From contig NC_083897.1 in NCBI RefSeq assembly GCF_032452875.1, positions 12,258,854 to 12,322,853 on the forward strand: DNA of 64,000 nt, written 5' to 3'. The notes beneath the pieces were generated by a model that had not been told where the DNA came from, did not search any database, and saw only the letters and a list, made by a program, of their open reading frames with translations. The position numbers and the translations under genes were made by a program. This document shows, in pieces, positions 1-10,719 of the stretch; within the stretch, counting starts at the first letter, position 1, and each line of letters starts with the position of its first letter. This DNA is from Bos javanicus. Its lineage: Eukaryota; Chordata; Mammalia; Artiodactyla; Bovidae.

Positions 1-355
1 GTGTGTGCACTCTGCATCATTTTGAGATAATATGGTTCATTGGTTTTCAAGTCACAAGCTACTTACCAGCTCTTCAAAATGAGCTACCACATCTCAAATT
101 ACTGCAGACAGGCTTTTAAATAAATAGTGCAGAGACAAGTGACATCATATCTTACAATACGTACAAGTATAAATTCAAAATGTAGTAGAGATCTAAATGT
201 AAAAAAAATTAAAACAAATGCTACTAGAAAATGAGTAAGCTATCCTTTAAGTTATACGCAGGGAAAGTTTTTCTAACTATGAAAAAAATCTATAAACTAA
301 TATGGAGTGATTTCCAGAACATAACATGAAAATATCCAAGCTCAAAAAGGATCTT
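1..355. other. unassigned sequence, partly L1-like
   Basis: No gene is visible. The stretch around 165-240 weakly resembles the L1 ORF2 3' half (the aaattcaaaatg... atctaaatgta phrase common to L1 elements), but decay is heavy. The last 12 bases (344-355, aaaaaggatctt) are the left target-site duplication of the following SINE. Confidence 0.35.
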
Positions 356-628
356 GCTACTACTTCTAAGTCACTTCAGTCGTGTCCAACTCTGTGCGAC
401 CCCATAGACGGCAGCCCACCAGGCTCCCCCGTCCCTGGGATTCTCCAGGCAAGAACACTGGAGTGGGTTGCCATTTCCCTCTCCAATCCATGAGAGTGAA
501 AAGCGAAAGTGAAGTCGCTCAGTCGTGTCTGACCCTCAGCGACCCCATGGACTGCAGCCTTCGAGGCTCCTCCATCCATGGGATTTTCCAGGCAAGAGTA
601 CTGGAGTGGGGTGCCATTGCCTTCTCTG
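356..628 (-). mobile_element. BOV-A2 SINE (dimer)
   Basis: Two Bov-A monomers in antisense, recognised by the cagtcgtgtccaactctgtg and cccatagacggcagcccacc type phrases of the left monomer and the ggactgcagcc monomer on the right. The insertion is cleanly bounded by a 12-bp target-site duplication aaaaaggatctt at 344-355 and 629-640. The element is near full length. It is non-coding, although its CpG-rich dimer gives open frames on both strands. Confidence 0.95.
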
Positions 629-640
629 AAAAAGGATCTT

Positions 641-1060
641 ACTCTGTGTAAAAAATAGGGGATATAAAAATGAACGTATATCTGGTCATTTGTTTAAGAA
701 AGATACTAGAAACTAAATAAATTGGTTACCTTCACATGGAAGGTGGGAAATAAGTGGCAAGAAGGGATTGGAATTGTGTAGCAGATATTAGGATAAATGG
801 CACTTTTTAGAAACTCTGAATCTTGCCACAATATTAATGCTTCAAATACACTTCCTATGCTAAACATATGAAAAATATTAAAACCAACCAGGATTATGAG
901 GTGGTATTCAAATAGAATTCAAACACCCACAAATTAAAATAAATGATTATTTATAAATTATATAATCACACTTAAGGAACTGGAGTAGAAAGTAAGTGAT
1001 GTAACTATAATAAGGAAATAGAGATTGCAGATAATTAAATCCCTGTAACAATGAGTAGTA
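641..1060. other. unassigned AT-rich sequence
   Basis: No open frame of interest and no repeat that I recognise. It separates two SINEs. Confidence 0.3.
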
Positions 1061-1271
1061 GGCTTCCCTGGTGGCTCAGTGCTAAAGAATCCACCTGCCA
1101 ATAGAGGAGATGTGAGTTCAGTTCCTGGGTCAGGAAGATCCCTTGGAGAAGGAAATGGCAACTCATTCCAGTATTCTTGCCTGGGAAATCCCATGGATAG
1201 AGGATCCTGGCAGGCTACAATCCATGGGGTCACAGAAGAGTCAGACACAACTTAGCGACTAACAACAAAAA
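1061..1271 (+). mobile_element. Bov-tA SINE
   Basis: It starts with ggcttccctggtggctcagt (tRNA-derived head with A box), followed by a degenerate B box (gagttcagttcctgg) and the Bov-A body. It ends in gcgactaacaacaaaaag. This is a full-length sense copy of the tRNA-Glu/BovB-tail chimera. Confidence 0.93.
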
Positions 1272-1374
1272 GATTAATTTTCACTAGAACCACAGCCCAC
1301 CAAATAAATAATAACCCATGTTCTAAACCTAAACTGCTTGCTAAACTAAAGATTCAAATATGACCCAGTGCATG

Positions 1375-1590
1375 TGTGCTAAGTTGCTTCAATCGTGTCT
1401 GACTCTTTGTGACCCTATGGACTATAGCCTATCAGGCTCCTCTGTCCATGGGATTCTTGAAGCAAGTATACTGGCGTGGATTTCCAGGCCCTGCTCCAGA
1501 GGATCTTCCTGACCCAGGGATTGAACCTGCATCTCCTGTGGCTCCTGAATTTCAGGCAGATTCTTTACCACTGAGCCACAGAAAGCCCCC
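1375..1590 (-). mobile_element. Bov-tA SINE
   Basis: Antisense copy. The Bov-A body is on the left (aatcgtgtctgactctttg) and the tRNA-derived head ends at ctgagccacagaaagcccc on the right. It is diverged from the consensus by scattered substitutions and small indels in the centre. Confidence 0.9.
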
Positions 1591-1869
1591 TAATATAACA
1601 GTTGAAAACTGTAGAATACAATACAAAGGAATTTATTAGAGATAGAGACATTACATAAAGATGAAGGTTTGGATCCACCAGGAAGCTATGATTATCATGC
1701 TGTGTATGCACCATAGAACCTCAAAATAAATGAAGCAAAATCTATTAGAGTTGAAAGAAGCAATAGAGAAATACTCAATTGTAGTTGGGAACTTCAAAAT
1801 ACACTCAAAGAAAGTGAAAGAACTACTAGTTAGATAATCAGCAAAGTGTTAAATCAATGGGCAAGAATT

Positions 1870-2580
1870 GTCTTCTGTGTATTGGCTCAAAATGGCCACT
1901 ATGCTGCTTACCTCTATATAAGATAGCACAAAGTCCACCAATGCCAGACTTAAATTTCTACATATCCAATTGCTTTAAATATAACTAAATAAATATAGTT
2001 TTATTTACTTAGAGCTTGTTGTTGTTGTTTTAGTTGTCAAGTCATGTCTGACTCATTTGTGACCCCATGGACTGCAGCCCGCCAGGCTCCTCTATCCATG
2101 AGATTTCCTTGGCAGAAATACTGGTGTGGGTTGTCAATTTCCTTCTCCATGGGATCTTCCGGACCTTAGAGATCAAGCCCTTATCTCATACACTGGCAGG
2201 CAGATTCTTTACCACTGAGCCACCAAGGAAGCCCCTTTTAGAGCTTACCTACTTTGTAGTCCTTGTGGATTACACAAAACATCTGCTAACCATAGATAAG
2301 AAAAACATTATATTTGTTTAAAAAAAAAAATCCAAACTATTGTTGCCTTTTGCAGCTCTCTAGCCCAGAGATGTTCTATTTACAGTTGAGTGGCATGAAC
2401 TAGCAAAAGTCCCCTCTCCGATCTTTTGTTCTCTCCTGAGAAATCCTTTGTACCACCCCCCTTCTGTATGGTAGCCTTGCACCACTGTTTATGTAGTTTC
2501 TTGTTGAACCTTGTCCAAGTATTGCATAATAAATCTTCCTATGTGCCACTGTTGCTCATGGTTGTATCTCCATCCTGATC
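1870..2580. other. non-L1 block splitting the old L1, origin unknown
   Basis: L1 ORF2 similarity stops near 1865 and resumes near 2580. The block holds a SINE (2018-2237) and about 490 bp of other sequence, with an A-run at 2321-2330, a TATA-like ctctatataag at 1912 and aataaa at 2528. That could be a solo LTR or other insertion, but I cannot name it and I see no clear terminal duplication. Confidence 0.3.
2018..2237 (-). mobile_element. Bov-tA SINE
   Basis: Antisense copy with a 9-bp target-site duplication ttagagctt at 2009-2017 and 2238-2246. The left end has a (ttg)n tract, which is the element's 3' tail in antisense. The right end is ctgagccaccaaggaagcccc. Confidence 0.94.
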
Positions 2581-2748
2581 TACTCTGAAATTCTCTAACT
2601 TACCACACAAAGTTATAGAAGATATGAAAAATGGCATCAACCAACATGATATAATTGAAATATAGGGCGCTCTACCCAACAAGAACAGATAATTAAACTT
2701 TTTACATGCCCGTGGAACATTCACAAATATAAACCATACTGCGTCTGT

Positions 2749-2774
2749 CTGTGTGTGTGTGTGTGTGTGTGTGT
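2749..2774. repeat. (TG)n microsatellite
   Basis: An uninterrupted run of about 13 TG units inside the old L1 remnant. Confidence 0.95.
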
Positions 2775-3483
2775 ATTTAAATTATACAAAATGTTCTCTG
2801 GCATAAAGAAATCCAATAGGAAATCAATAGCAGAAGGGCACTGGAAAATCATGAAACACTTGGAAATTAACATTTTTAAATTATTTATGGGTCAAGGAGC
2901 AAGTATCAAATGAAATTAAAAATAAATATACAGAACTAAATGCATTTTAAAATATAAAATATTAAAATATGTGGGATACAGCTAAAGCAGTGGTAACGGA
3001 ATTCTTTTTAGCATTAAATGCTTATATTAAAAGAGGAAGGTCCTCAAATCAGTAATCTTCCTCAAAACATTAGAATAAGAAGGGGAACATTAACCCAATA
3101 CAATCAAAAGGGAGGAAATAAAGAATAGAGTAAAAATCAATGATACTCAAATTAGGAAAATAATAGGGGAAATCAATAAAACAAAATGTAAGTTGTAAAA
3201 ATTAATACAATGAATAAACCTGCAGAAAAACTGAAAAAAATTCACAAAAAAAAGACCAAAAATATCAATATCAAGAATTAAATAGAAGATATCATGATAG
3301 ATGTTGTACTCATTGAAAGTATAAGTGAATATTGTGAACAGCAATGTGTTCATAAATTCAACAACTTAGAAGAAATAAACCAATTATCCCAACATATCAA
3401 ACTGCCAAAATACAAGCAAGATGAATTTTATGAGTAGTCCTATTATCATTCATAATTTTGAGTTAAAAACGAAATATCTCATA

Positions 3484-3755
3484 GGAGAAGGCAATGGCAC
3501 CCCACTCCAGTACTCTTGCCTGGAAAATTCCATGGACAAAGGAGCCTGGTGGGCTGCAGTCCATGAGGTCGCTAAGAGTCGGACACAACTGAGCGACTTC
3601 ACTTTCACTTTTCACTTTCATGCATTGGAGAAGAAGGAAATGGCAACCCACTCTAGTGTTCTTGCCTGGAGAATCCCAGGGACGGGGGAGCCTGGTGGGC
3701 TGCCGTCTATGGGGTCGCACAGAGTCAGACATGACTGAAGCTACTTAGCAGCAAG
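3484..3755 (+). mobile_element. BOV-A2 SINE (dimer)
   Basis: Full sense dimer starting ggagaaggcaatggcacccc. The monomer linker is cttcactttcacttttcac and the tail is cttagcagc. The target-site duplication tatctcata lies at 3475-3483 and 3756-3764. It is inserted in the old L1. Confidence 0.95.
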
Positions 3756-4060
3756 TATCTCATATAAATGAAATCTAGAGACTCAGTTTCTATAGAGAAT
3801 TCTGCTAAACATCTGAAGAAAAATTAGCACCAATTTTACATAATCTATCCCAGAGTATAGAAGAGGACACTTTTTGGCTCATTTTATGAAACCAGTATTA
3901 CTCCAATAGCAAAATGACACAAACAATACAAAAATATAAAAATACAAATCAATATCTCTTACATCCTTTATTCCAAAAATGTTCAAAAAAATCAGTTAAT
4001 TGAATTCCTCAATGGAGAAAAGAAATATATACTATGATCACATGACACTTATTCAACCAT

Positions 4061-4800
4061 AGAAATTTTGATAGAGGTTTCATTGAACATATACATGGTT
4101 TGAGTTTAAAGGATATTTTATTAATATGAATTTTTGTGACCCATGAACACATAATACTTTTCCACTTATTTGTGTCTTCAGCTTCTTTTATAAAAGTCTT
4201 TTGTTTTCAGTGTATAAATCTTTCACCTGCTTGGTTAATTTTATTCCAAATTATTTCTTCACCTTTGAAGGGCTTTTTTAAATTTTTCAGATAGTTCATC
4301 ATTGTCATATAGAAATGAAATTGATTTTCGTATATGAATCTTGTATCATGAAATTTTATTGAATTTGTTTAATTTAAATTGTTTTGGTGGTGTCTTTAGA
4401 ATTTTCTCAATAAAGTATCACATCATCTGCAAATAGAGACAATTTTACTTCTAACTTTTCAATTTAAATGCCTTATATTTCTTTTTCTTGTCTGATTACC
4501 CTGGGTAGGAATTTCAGTACTGTGTTAAATAGAAGTAGTAAGAGTGGGCACTCTTATCTTATTTCTGATCTTTGAGGGAAAGATTTCAATATTTTGGGGC
4601 TTCTCTAGTGGCTCAGATGGTAAAGAATCTGCCTGCAATGCGGGAAACTCAGGTTCGATCCCTGGGTAGGGAAGTGCTGCTGTAGAAGGGAATGGCTACC
4701 TACTCCAGTATTATTGCCTGGAGAATCTCATGACAGAGGAGCACTGAGTATGATGTTAGCTGTTGCCTTGTCATATAGGGCCTTTATGATTTTGAGGCAT
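4061..4800 (-). mobile_element. old L1 ORF2 fragment, opposite strand
   Basis: Antisense L1 RT/thumb region. Recognisable phrases are ttttggtggtgtctttag (about 4382), catctgcaaatagagaca (about 4424) and the antisense of the RT core near 4530-4570. It resumes after a SINE with gagtatgatgttagctg. It overlaps, in opposite orientation, sequence also present on the plus strand at 5199-5400, so it is a second L1 or a duplicated-inverted piece. It is a relic without open frames. Confidence 0.75.
4597..4741 (+). mobile_element. Bov-tA SINE, 3'-truncated
   Basis: The tRNA-like head (gtggctcagatggtaaagaa; B box ggttcgatccctggg) and half of the Bov-A body are present. The copy stops after ctcatgacagaggagca. 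The BovB-like 3' terminus is missing and L1 resumes directly. Confidence 0.85.
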
Positions 4801-5198
4801 TTCATTCTATACACACCTTTTGGTTGCTAGTTGGTATTCTTGTGAAGCATACTATCAATGTATCTATTATTTATTTTAGACTTTTCAACCTATAAATGAT
4901 ATATTTTCATCACATTGTCTAAGCTAAGCAGTTGTGTATCATCTGCAAATTTGTTGCAGCTTTCTCAGTGTTTACCAAAGTCACTGATTAACACAGCTTG
5001 AGACTCCCCTCCAGTGAATTACTATTGCATGAAGAATGTATAAACCACTGATTTTGAGTCTGCATCTTTATTTTCTTAGCAGCAACTACAGGTTTAAATA
5101 GAATTCTCAATGTTCTTCTTATTTCAACACTTGATGTATGTTTGGAAGAAATAGCTGTGCCACCACTGCCAATCATGCCCTTTCACCAATTTTATCTA
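4801..5198. other. unassigned block between two L1 pieces
   Basis: L1 similarity fades after about 4800 and the sense L1 restarts at 5199 (tctagccacagcaatac). The minus strand has a 62-codon open frame at 4988-5176 that I do not recognise. It shows no poly(A)/poly(T) tract or clear target duplication, so a processed pseudogene is possible but unsupported. Confidence 0.3.
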
Positions 5199-6629
5199 GC
5201 CACAGCAATACAGTAAGAAAAATAAATGAAAAGCACACAGATTGTAAAGAAACAAAACTATTATGTTTGTATTTGACATGATTATCTACGTAGAAAATCT
5301 CAAATTATGAAAAGTTCTTAGAACTAACAAGTGAATACAACAATGTAATAAGATACAAGATCAACAAGCAAAAATCAATTGCACTTCCATGTATCCACAA
5401 TTAGCATATAAAAATAAGAATTTAAAATATTATACTATTTATAATTTCCAGAAGCAAGTTAATAGCTTTAAACAACACAAAACATGCAAAGAATATACAT
5501 GCTAAAAATTGTAAACTGATAATAAAAAACTGGCCTTCCTATGCAGCACTAGTGGTAAAGAATCTGCCTGCCAATGCAGGGGATGCAAGAGACACAGTTT
5601 CCGTCCCTGGGTCAGGGAGATCCCCTGGAACAGGAAATAGCAACCCTCTCCAATATTGTTGCCTGGGAAATCCCATGCACAGATGAGCTTGGTGGGCTAC
5701 AGTCAATGGGGCTGCAGAGTTGGACACAACTGAGCCGCTGAAGACACAATAAAGAAACCAAAGAATACTAAAATAATATGACTAACATACCATATTATTG
5801 GATTGGAACATGTGAATTCGCTCCAAATAAATCGATATGTTGAATTAAGCAACTATCAAAATTTAGCAGGGCCTTTGTAGATATAGACAAACTAATCTAA
5901 AATTTATATAGGAAGCTAGAATAACTAAAATAATCTTGATAAAGAATAATATGGGAGGAATAACTCTCCCCAATATTAAGGCTTACTGTATAGCTACAGA
6001 AACTAAAACAGTGTGGTATATTATAGAGGAATAAAACATAAATAAATGAAACAACAAAAAACAGAAATTTACCCACAAAAATATGTCCAACCAATTTTGG
6101 AAAAAAAGGAAAAATGCATTAAGTGAATAAAGGATGACCTTTTTAGCAAAATGATTATGGCCATCCATTGGCTGAAATAAAAATACTTTTAGTAAAAAGC
6201 ATAGGAGAAATATCTCAGGGAACTAGAGCTTTGTTAAGACTTCTTAGATTTGACAGCAAAAATATGGCCTTTAAAATGGAAAAAAATGATAGCTTGGAAC
6301 TCATCAAGATTAATTAATTTTCCTCTGTGAAAGAATCTGTACAGAAGATGAAAAGACAAGCGGAATACTGGGAGCATTATTTTCAAATTACATATTCAAT
6401 AAAGGAATTATTTAATAATCAGAATATATAAAGAATGGCATAAACAGTAAGCAAATGAACTAATTAGAAAATGGGCAGAAGGCATAAAAACATATTCTAC
6501 CAAAAAAGATTTACAGGTGGCAAATAAGATGAAAAGATTTCTAATATCATTGGTAAAAGAAAGTGCAAATTAAAACAAAAATTAGACTCCAGTAAATATT
6601 TATGAGAATGGCTCAATCAAAAAAATAGT
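5199..6629 (+). mobile_element. old L1 ORF2 remnant, 3' half
   Basis: Sense L1 from the RT active-site region (ttgacatgattatctacgta near 5274) through the C-terminal domain, ending gaatggctcaatcaaaaaaa at 6606-6625, where the ruminant L1 begins. Multiple stops and frameshifts. It holds a Bov-tA at 5532-5743. Confidence 0.78.
5532..5743 (+). mobile_element. Bov-tA SINE
   Basis: Sense copy. The head is diverged (ggccttcctatgcagcactagtggtaaag) and the Bov-A body ends gacacaactgagccgctgaag. The flanks aataaaaaac and aataaagaaac are a probable degenerate target duplication. Confidence 0.9.
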
Positions 6630-9550
6630 GGGGGGCGGTCCTAAGATGGTGGAGGAATAGGATAGGGAGACCACTTCCTCCCCCACAAATTCATTGAAAG
6701 ATCATTTGAACACTGAGCAAATTCCACAAAACAAATTTTGAATGCTGGTGGAGGACACCAGGCACCCAGAAAAGTAGCCCATTGTCTTTGAAAGGAGGTA
6801 GGACAAAATACAAAAGATAAAAAGAGAGACAAAAGAGTTAGGAACAGAGACTTGTCCAGGGGAGGGAGTCGTGAAGGCGGAGAAGTTTCCAAACATCAGG
6901 AAACCCTCTCACCAGCGGGTCTGTGGGAAGTTTTGGAATCTCAGAGGGTAGCACAACAGGGAAGAAAAAAATAAAAGCCCACAGATTACATTCCTAACCA
7001 CAACTCCCAGCAGAGAAGTAGCCCAGACTCTCGCATCCATCATCAGCAAGCGGGGGCTGAACAGGGAGGCGCGGGCTGCATTGCTTAGGGTAAGGACTGG
7101 GCCTGAATGCCCGGAGGACAATCTGAGGGAGCTAACATGAGATAGCAACCCAAACTGTGGGGTAGCCAGAGACAGAAAAAAAAAGAGATAGAGAGAAAGA
7201 TAGAGAGCACATTCCCAGGAAAAGCTCTAACCTAAGGCACTGCCAGGCCTGCTCACAGAACAAAGGACTGAGTGAATACCAGAAGAGAGCTAGCCAGCTG
7301 TGGACCAGCCCATCCCCCGCCAGAGGCAGGGAGGCAGGTGGGCAACAGCCAGAGCTAGAAGGCAAGGGGCAATCTTGGCCCCAGAGATGGCATCCTCCAC
7401 CAAACTGCGAGCAGGCTCCCAGTTGCTAACCAAGTCTTCCTGGGATACTGGGTGGTTGACATCACCAGGCGGGCCACAGCCAGAGATCAGCTCCCCAGAG
7501 GAGATACATGGCACACCTGAGATGGTGCTCCTGCTGTGCACACAGGAAACCAAGTGGCTGGGACCAGGGAGGTGATAACTCACCACCCACCTAGGGAGAG
7601 TGAGCTCACCAAGCACCTGGTCAACTGAGCTGCTCAGACCTGGGAAGGGCACAAAACTCAGGCCCAACTGATTCTGTGCCTTTGGGGAGTACCTGAGAAC
7701 CTGAACCTGAGCGGCTTAGACCTGGGAAGTGCACACAACCCAGGGCCTGTGTTAGACAGTTCCCCTGAGAGCAACCTGGAGCCTGAGCAGGGTAGACCAG
7801 GAAAGCACACACGCCATGAGCGGGGGAAAACCCAGTGTGGCTGAGACACTGGGAACACTCCCCACACAGGCCAGTGATATTAGTTTGCAGGGTTCCTCCC
7901 TCCACACAGCACGACTGAACAAGTGAGCCTAAATAAGTGACCACCCTTGCCCCCTTTTGTCAGGGTGGAAATTAGACACTGAAGAGACTTGCAAACAGAG
8001 GAAGCCAAAATAAACAAAGAAGAGGGAACTGCTTTGGAAGTGACAGGTGCAACAGATTAAAACACTGTAGTTAGCACCAACTAAATTGGAAGGGGCCTAC
8101 AGACCTTAAGAAGGAGTATAAGCTGAAACAAGGATATATCTGAAACTGAACTGACCCCACACTGCCCTCAACAGCTCCAGAGAAATTCCGAGATATATTT
8201 TACTATTACCATTTTTAAATTTTTAAAATTTCTTTTTATTTTTAAGTTCTTTATTACTAATTTTATTTTCATTTTTGTAACCTAATATTACCTTGCAAAA
8301 AAGAACCTATTTTTAAAGAAAAATGTCTGCATGTTTTTTATAACTATTGTGATTTTGTTTTGTTTGTTTAATATTGTATTTTTGAGAGTCTAAATTCTAG
8401 ATTTTTAATCTTTGCTTTTTGGTATTTGTTATCAATTTTGTACCCTTAAGAATCCAATCTTCAGTACCCATTTTTACTTACTAGTGTGATTACTGGCTTG
8501 ATTGCCCTCTCCCCCTTTTGACTCTCCTTTTTCTCCCCCAGGTCACCTCTGTTTCCTCCCTCCCTCTTCTCTTCTCTACCCAAATCTATGAATCTCTTCG
8601 GGTATTCCAGGCTGTGGAGAACACTTAGGGAACTGATTGCTGGCTAGATCTGCCTCTCTCCTTTTGATTTCCCCTCTTCTCTTCCTCTCCTGGTCACTCT
8701 ATATCCTTCGTCCCTCTTCTCTTCTTTATGGAACTCTGTGAACCTCTCTGGGTGTTCCAGACTGTGAAGAGCACATAGGGAATTGATTACTGGCTAGATT
8801 GCTCTCTCCCCTTTTGATTGCCCCTCTTCTCCTCCTGGTCACTTCTATCTCCCTCCTCCCACTTCTCTTCTCCAGGTAACTCTGCAATCCTCTCTGGGTG
8901 TCCCTCACTGTGGAGAATCATTTTTCCATTAATCTAGATGTTTTATCATTGGTGCAGTATGGATGGAGAAGTCTTGAAGCTACTGTAAGGATAACACTGA
9001 AAACCAGAGGCAAGAGGCTTAAGTCCAAAACTAGAGAACTTCAGAAAACTCCTGACTCCAGTGAACATTAATCAATAAGAGCTCATTCAAAACCCTCCAT
9101 AACTACACTGAAACCAAGCTCCACCCAAGAGTCAACAGGTTCCAGAGCAGGATATACCAAGCTAATTCTCCAACAATGCAGGAACATAAACCTAAGCATT
9201 AAAATACAGGTGGCCAAAAGTCACACCAAAACCATAGACACCTCAAAACTCACTACTGGACACTTCATTGCACTCCAGAGAGAAGAGATACAGCTCCACC
9301 CACCAGAACACCAATGCAAGCTTCCCTAACCAAGAAAACTTAACAAGCCACTCATCCAAATCCACCAACAGGGAGGAACTTCCACAATAAAGAGGAAGTA
9401 CAAACTTACAGCATACAGAAAGGCCACCCCAAACACAGCAATCTAAGTAAGATGAAAAGGCAGAGAAATATTCAGCAGGTAAAGGAACATGATAAATGCC
9501 CACCAAACCAAACAAAAGAGGAATAGAGAGGGAGTCTACCTGAAAAAGAA
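6630..9550 (+). promoter_or_regulatory. L1 5' UTR (internal promoter region), copy 1
   Basis: About 2.9 kb precede ORF1. The first 1.4 kb is the most GC- and CpG-rich stretch of the copy (for example ggaggcgcgggctgcattg near 7065), as expected of an L1 internal Pol II promoter. A pyrimidine-rich part follows at 8210-8900, with imperfect repeats of the phrase ctctttccccttttgattgcccctcttctc (three related blocks near 8505, 8640 and 8795). Promoter activity is inferred from the family, not shown by the sequence. Confidence 0.7.
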
Positions 9551-9559
9551 TTCAGAATA

Positions 9560-10315
9560 ATGATAGTAAAAATGATCCAAAATCGTGAAAACAAAATGGA
9601 GTTACAGATAAACAGCCTGGAGACAAGGATTGAGAAGATGCAAGAAATGTTTAACAAAGACCTAGAAGAAATAAAAAGGAGTCAATCAATAATGAATAAT
9701 GTAGTAACTGAGATCAAAAACACTCTGGAGGGAACTAACAGTAGAATAACTGAGGCAGAAGATAGGATAAGTGAGGTGGAAGACAGAATGGTGGAAATAA
9801 ATGAAGCACAGAGGAAAAAAGAAAAAAATAATTAAAAGAAATTAGGACAATCTCAGAGACCTCTAGGACAATTTCAAGCACCCCAACATTCGAATCATAG
9901 GAGTCCCAGAAGAAGAAGACAAAAGAAAGGCCATGAAAAAATACTTGAAGAGATAATAGTTGAAAAATTCCCTAAAATGGGATAAGAAATAGCCACCCAA
10001 GTCCAAGAAACCCAGAGAGTCCCAAACAGGATAACCCAAGGTGAAACACCCAAGAAACATATTAATCAAATTAATGAAGATCAAAGAAAAAGAACAAATA
10101 TTAAAAGCAGCAAGGGAAAAATAACAAGTAACACACAAGGGGATTCCGATAAGGATAACAGCTGATATTTCCTTCACATTTCATCACATACTTCAAGTGA
10201 TGAAAAAGAAAAACCTAAAACCCAGATTACTGTACCCAGCAAGGACCTCATTCAAGCATAAAGGAGAAATCAAAAGCTTTACAGACAAGAAAATCTGAGA
10301 GAATTCAGCATCACC
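9560..10315 (+). pseudogene. L1 ORF1 remnant, copy 1
   Basis: ORF1p is the L1 RNA-binding trimeric chaperone. An open segment of 91 codons at 9560-9835 contains the N-terminal coiled coil with heptad-like content: INSLETRIEKMQEMF, then ITEAEDRISEVEDRM, a hallmark of mammalian L1 ORF1p. The RRM-like part follows in other frames (NIRIIGVPEEE-like at about 9888) up to the C-terminal region near 10290, where a BOV-A2 is inserted. Frameshifts after codon 91 and further stops make it non-functional. A full ORF1p is normally about 330-370 residues. Confidence 0.8.
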
Positions 10316-10327
10316 AAACCAGTCTTT

Positions 10328-10594
10328 TGCTAATGCTAAGTCACTTCAGTCGTGTCTGACTCTGTGTGACCCCATAGACGGCAGCCCACCAGGCTCCCCC
10401 ATCCCTGGGATTCTCCAGGCAAGAACACTGGAGTGGGTTTCCTTCTCCAATCCATGAAAGTGAAAAGTGAAAGTGAAGTTGCTCAGTCGTGTCCGACTCT
10501 TAGCAACCCCATGGACTGCAGCCTACCAGGCTCCTCCATCCATTGGATTTTCCAGGCAAGAGTACTGGAGTGGGGTGCCATTGCCTTCTCTGAA
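10328..10594 (-). mobile_element. BOV-A2 SINE (dimer)
   Basis: Antisense full dimer inserted at the 3' end of ORF1 of L1 copy 1. Perfect 12-bp target duplication aaaccagtcttt at 10316-10327 and 10595-10606. Confidence 0.96.
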
Positions 10595-10719
10595 AAACCA
10601 GTCTTTAACAAATGCTAAAGGTTCTTTTCTAGAAAGGAAACACAGAAAAGGTGTATAAACTTGAACCGAAAACAACAAAGTAAATGGCAACGGGATCATA
10701 CATATCTATAATTACTTTA

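Larger units (their letters stand above)
1600..4060 (+). mobile_element. old L1 ORF2 remnant (interrupted)
   Basis: Sense L1 ORF2 can be followed in pieces. An endonuclease-region piece lies at about 1610-1860. Another lies at 2580-2745 and continues from 2775 (atggaacattcac-like phrase). The endonuclease-RT linker lies at about 3000-3430, and the start of the RT region at 3765-4060 (aattctgctaaacat, ccaatatctctt-like phrases). Stops and indels are dense, so no frame survives. It is interrupted by a non-L1 block (about 1870-2580), a TG microsatellite and a BOV-A2. It belongs to a mammal-wide L1 family older than L1_BT. Sense L1 resumes at 5199 beyond an opposite-strand L1 block. Confidence 0.75.

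Noticed and set aside
1870..2580. Solo LTR of an endogenous retrovirus
   Set aside because: A TATA-like word and an AATAAA are present, but there are no clear terminal TG/CA, no target duplication and no recognised family. It is left as unassigned. No gag, pol or env remains were seen anywhere in the window.
4597..4670. tRNA gene suggested by A and B box-like words
   Set aside because: They are the tRNA-derived head of a Bov-tA SINE. The same applies to the heads at 1061, 5532, 25003, 38051 and 59275. None folds as a complete tRNA with CCA-proximal stem in context.
7290..7944. Minus-strand frames of 107 and 125 codons
   Set aside because: They are antisense to the GC-rich L1 5' UTR; shadow frames only.
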